NCBI GenBank assembly: GCA_903890485.1
Contig: CAITBM010000132.1
Span: 1-64,000 of the forward strand
Reading direction: 5' to 3'
Origin: an uncultured Opitutaceae bacterium
GTDB lineage: Bacteria > Verrucomicrobiota > Verrucomicrobiia > Opitutales > Opitutaceae
DNA length: 64,000 nt
Numbering within the stretch: position 1 is the stretch's first letter; the number at the start of each line of letters is the position of its first letter. The position numbers were made by a program, and so were the translations under genes. Of the stretch, positions 62,906 to 64,000 are shown piece by piece. The notes beneath the pieces were generated by a model. That model saw only the letters and a program-made list of their open reading frames with translations, did not search any database and had not been told where the DNA came from.

Positions 62906-63937
62906 GTGAAATCCCCGTCCAATTTCCTGATCGCGCTCCTGGCCGCCTTGGCGTTCGCCTTCGGCCTTCTTGCCTGGAACGAGCACCGGGACCTGGTAGT
63001 CCTGCGCGCCAAGCTTGCCGGTGGCGACGGGGCGCTGCTGGCCCGCAAGCTCTCCGACGCCCAGAAGACCATCCGCTCGCTTGAGGACCGCTTGGCTGCG
63101 CTCAGGGGGCGCGGCGGCCGGGCCGCGGAAACCGCCGCGGCCGGTGCCGGCGACGACCCGGGCCTCGGGGGCCCGAGGCAAGGCGGGCGATTCGGGGCAT
63201 TTGCGGCCCTGAGCAACAATCCCCAGTTCCAGAAGCTGATGGCGATCGAGGTGAAGGGCCGCATCAGCCAGACCTACGGCCCCCTTTTCAAGGCGCTCAA
63301 CCTCAGTCCCGAGCAACTCAACCAGTTCCAGTCGCTCCTGGCCGACAAGCAGCAGGCGATGATGGACGTCCTTCAGGCCGCCCGGGAGCAGGGCGTGAAC
63401 CCGAGGACCGACCCCGAGGGGTTCAAGGCGCTCATGAGCCAGGCCGTTGCGCAGACAGACCAGAGCATCCAGCAGGTCCTGGGGGACGCCGGCTTCCAGC
63501 AGTACCAGCAGTTCCAGCAGACGCTGCCCGAGCGAAACGTTGTGAACAGCCTCCAGCAGCAGCTCAGCTACACGCAGTCCCCCTTGACCGACGACCAGGC
63601 AAACCAGGTGATCGCCCTCCTCCAGCAGTCCCAGCCCCAGCGCGACGGAAGCGGCACGGGCGGGCTTGGAGGTGCCGGGGGCCCGGGCCCCGGCGTCTTC
63701 GGCCTCTTGAACGGGGGCGGGACGGCCAAGGTCACCGACCAGGCCATCAACCAGGCCCAGGGCATCCTGACGGCCACGCAGTTGGCCGCCCTCCAGCAAA
63801 TCCAGCTGCAGCAGCAGGCGCAGCAACAAATCCAGCAGCTAATGCGATCCGCCAACCAGGGTAATGCCCCGGGATCGCCCTCTCAGGGAACGCCTTCCGC
63901 GCCCGCCACTCCGCCTGTCTCCGGCGTCAAGGGCTAG
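62906..63937 (+). CDS. Exported Gln-rich protein with LTxxQ-like repeats
   Basis: A 343-residue protein from GTG 62906. An N-terminal hydrophobic anchor, FLIALLAALAFAFGLLAW, is followed by a short coiled coil (KLSDAQKTIRSLEDRLAALR) and a Gly/Arg/Ala-rich linker. The rest has three segments of similar pattern: LSPEQLNQFQSLLADKQQAM, LTDDQANQVIALLQQSQ, and LTATQLAALQQIQLQQQAQQ, resembling the LTxxQ motif of Spy/CpxP chaperones. The end is Gly/Pro/Ser-rich. A periplasmic envelope-stress chaperone is possible. The family is not certain. Confidence 0.65.
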   Translation: MKSPSNFLIALLAALAFAFGLLAWNEHRDLVVLRAKLAGGDGALLARKLSDAQKTIRSLEDRLAALRGRGGRAAETAAAGAGDDPGLGGPRQGGRFGAFAALSNNPQFQKLMAIEVKGRISQTYGPLFKALNLSPEQLNQFQSLLADKQQAMMDVLQAAREQGVNPRTDPEGFKALMSQAVAQTDQSIQQVLGDAGFQQYQQFQQTLPERNVVNSLQQQLSYTQSPLTDDQANQVIALLQQSQPQRDGSGTGGLGGAGGPGPGVFGLLNGGGTAKVTDQAINQAQGILTATQLAALQQIQLQQQAQQQIQQLMRSANQGNAPGSPSQGTPSAPATPPVSGVKG

Positions 63938-64000
63938 CGCATGACACGCTCGGCGATGAATACGCTTGAGGGCCGAGCTGGCCCAAGCGTACGCTGTGGG

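Noticed and set aside
63938-64000. Possible gene ends or starts at the right edge (both strands open)
   Set aside because: Only about 20 codons are visible on either strand; a minus-strand frame ending in VFIAERVMR and a plus-strand ATG frame are equally plausible, so neither is called.

Overview
The window is GC-rich, densely packed bacterial chromosome with no phage, IS element, CRISPR array, rRNA or tRNA gene that I can see. The gene set points to a Gram-negative-type cell: LpxK for lipid A, several lipoproteins, and a Tat-exported oxidoreductase. A Verrucomicrobiota member, probably an Opitutaceae relative, is my best guess. It rests on the very long GreA-domain protein, the UxaE-type uronate route, and the gene-family mix; it is an inference, not a phylogeny. 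Genes commonly overlap by four bases (ATGA, GTGA or TTGA), and GTG and TTG starts are frequent.

Region 1 (1-7692) is a lipid/glycan island. It holds two GT4-like glycosyltransferases in tandem, a methyltransferase, a diacylglycerol-glycosyltransferase-like enzyme, a FabF-like ketosynthase, an unusual acyl-carrier-protein/dehydratase fusion, another GT4 enzyme and a YbgC-like thioesterase. Together they could build and glycosylate a special acyl chain, but the product is unknown. Region 2 (7689-17425) is a hexuronate regulon: UxaC, UxaE and an SDR fructuronate reductase on the minus strand, then divergently an IclR regulator, an Ldh2-type dehydrogenase, KdgK and an ExuT-like transporter. A double TTCA-N4-TGAA dyad lies in the divergent gap.

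Region 3 (17496-30943) is mostly housekeeping: queG, aroK, an FKBP isomerase, a large protein ending in a LOG-like domain, purD, a Tat-exported Gfo/Idh/MocA protein, a low-molecular-weight phosphatase, glyA, an MFS exporter, an aspartyl-protease/PDZ lipoprotein and rsmB. Region 4 (30986-39488) has the GreA fusion, an ArsR-methyltransferase fusion, ptsI, the MEP-pathway genes ispE, ispD and ispF, and an oligopeptide-binding lipoprotein.

Region 5 (39489-46757) has an RRM protein with a structured leader and a strong terminator, a hipBA toxin-antitoxin pair with twin palindromes, uvrA sharing its start-codon bases with a divergent DUF3108 gene, and rplU-rpmA. Region 6 (46750-53926) has pheA, scpB, ilvD-pgi, a tiny lipoprotein, rsmI and a Ppx/GppA phosphatase. 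Region 7 (53927-64000) has a Phd/VapC module preceded by an 8-bp tandem array, the coupled lpxK-M29 peptidase-add-rluD operon, a class V aminotransferase, a type IA topoisomerase and a Gln-rich exported protein.

The best leads are the acyl-chain/glycolipid island, the GATTATCA array filling the ribosome-binding region of the antitoxin, the twin operators for IclR and HipB, the LOG fusion, and a shikimate kinase that has no AUG, GUG or UUG start able to preserve its P-loop.
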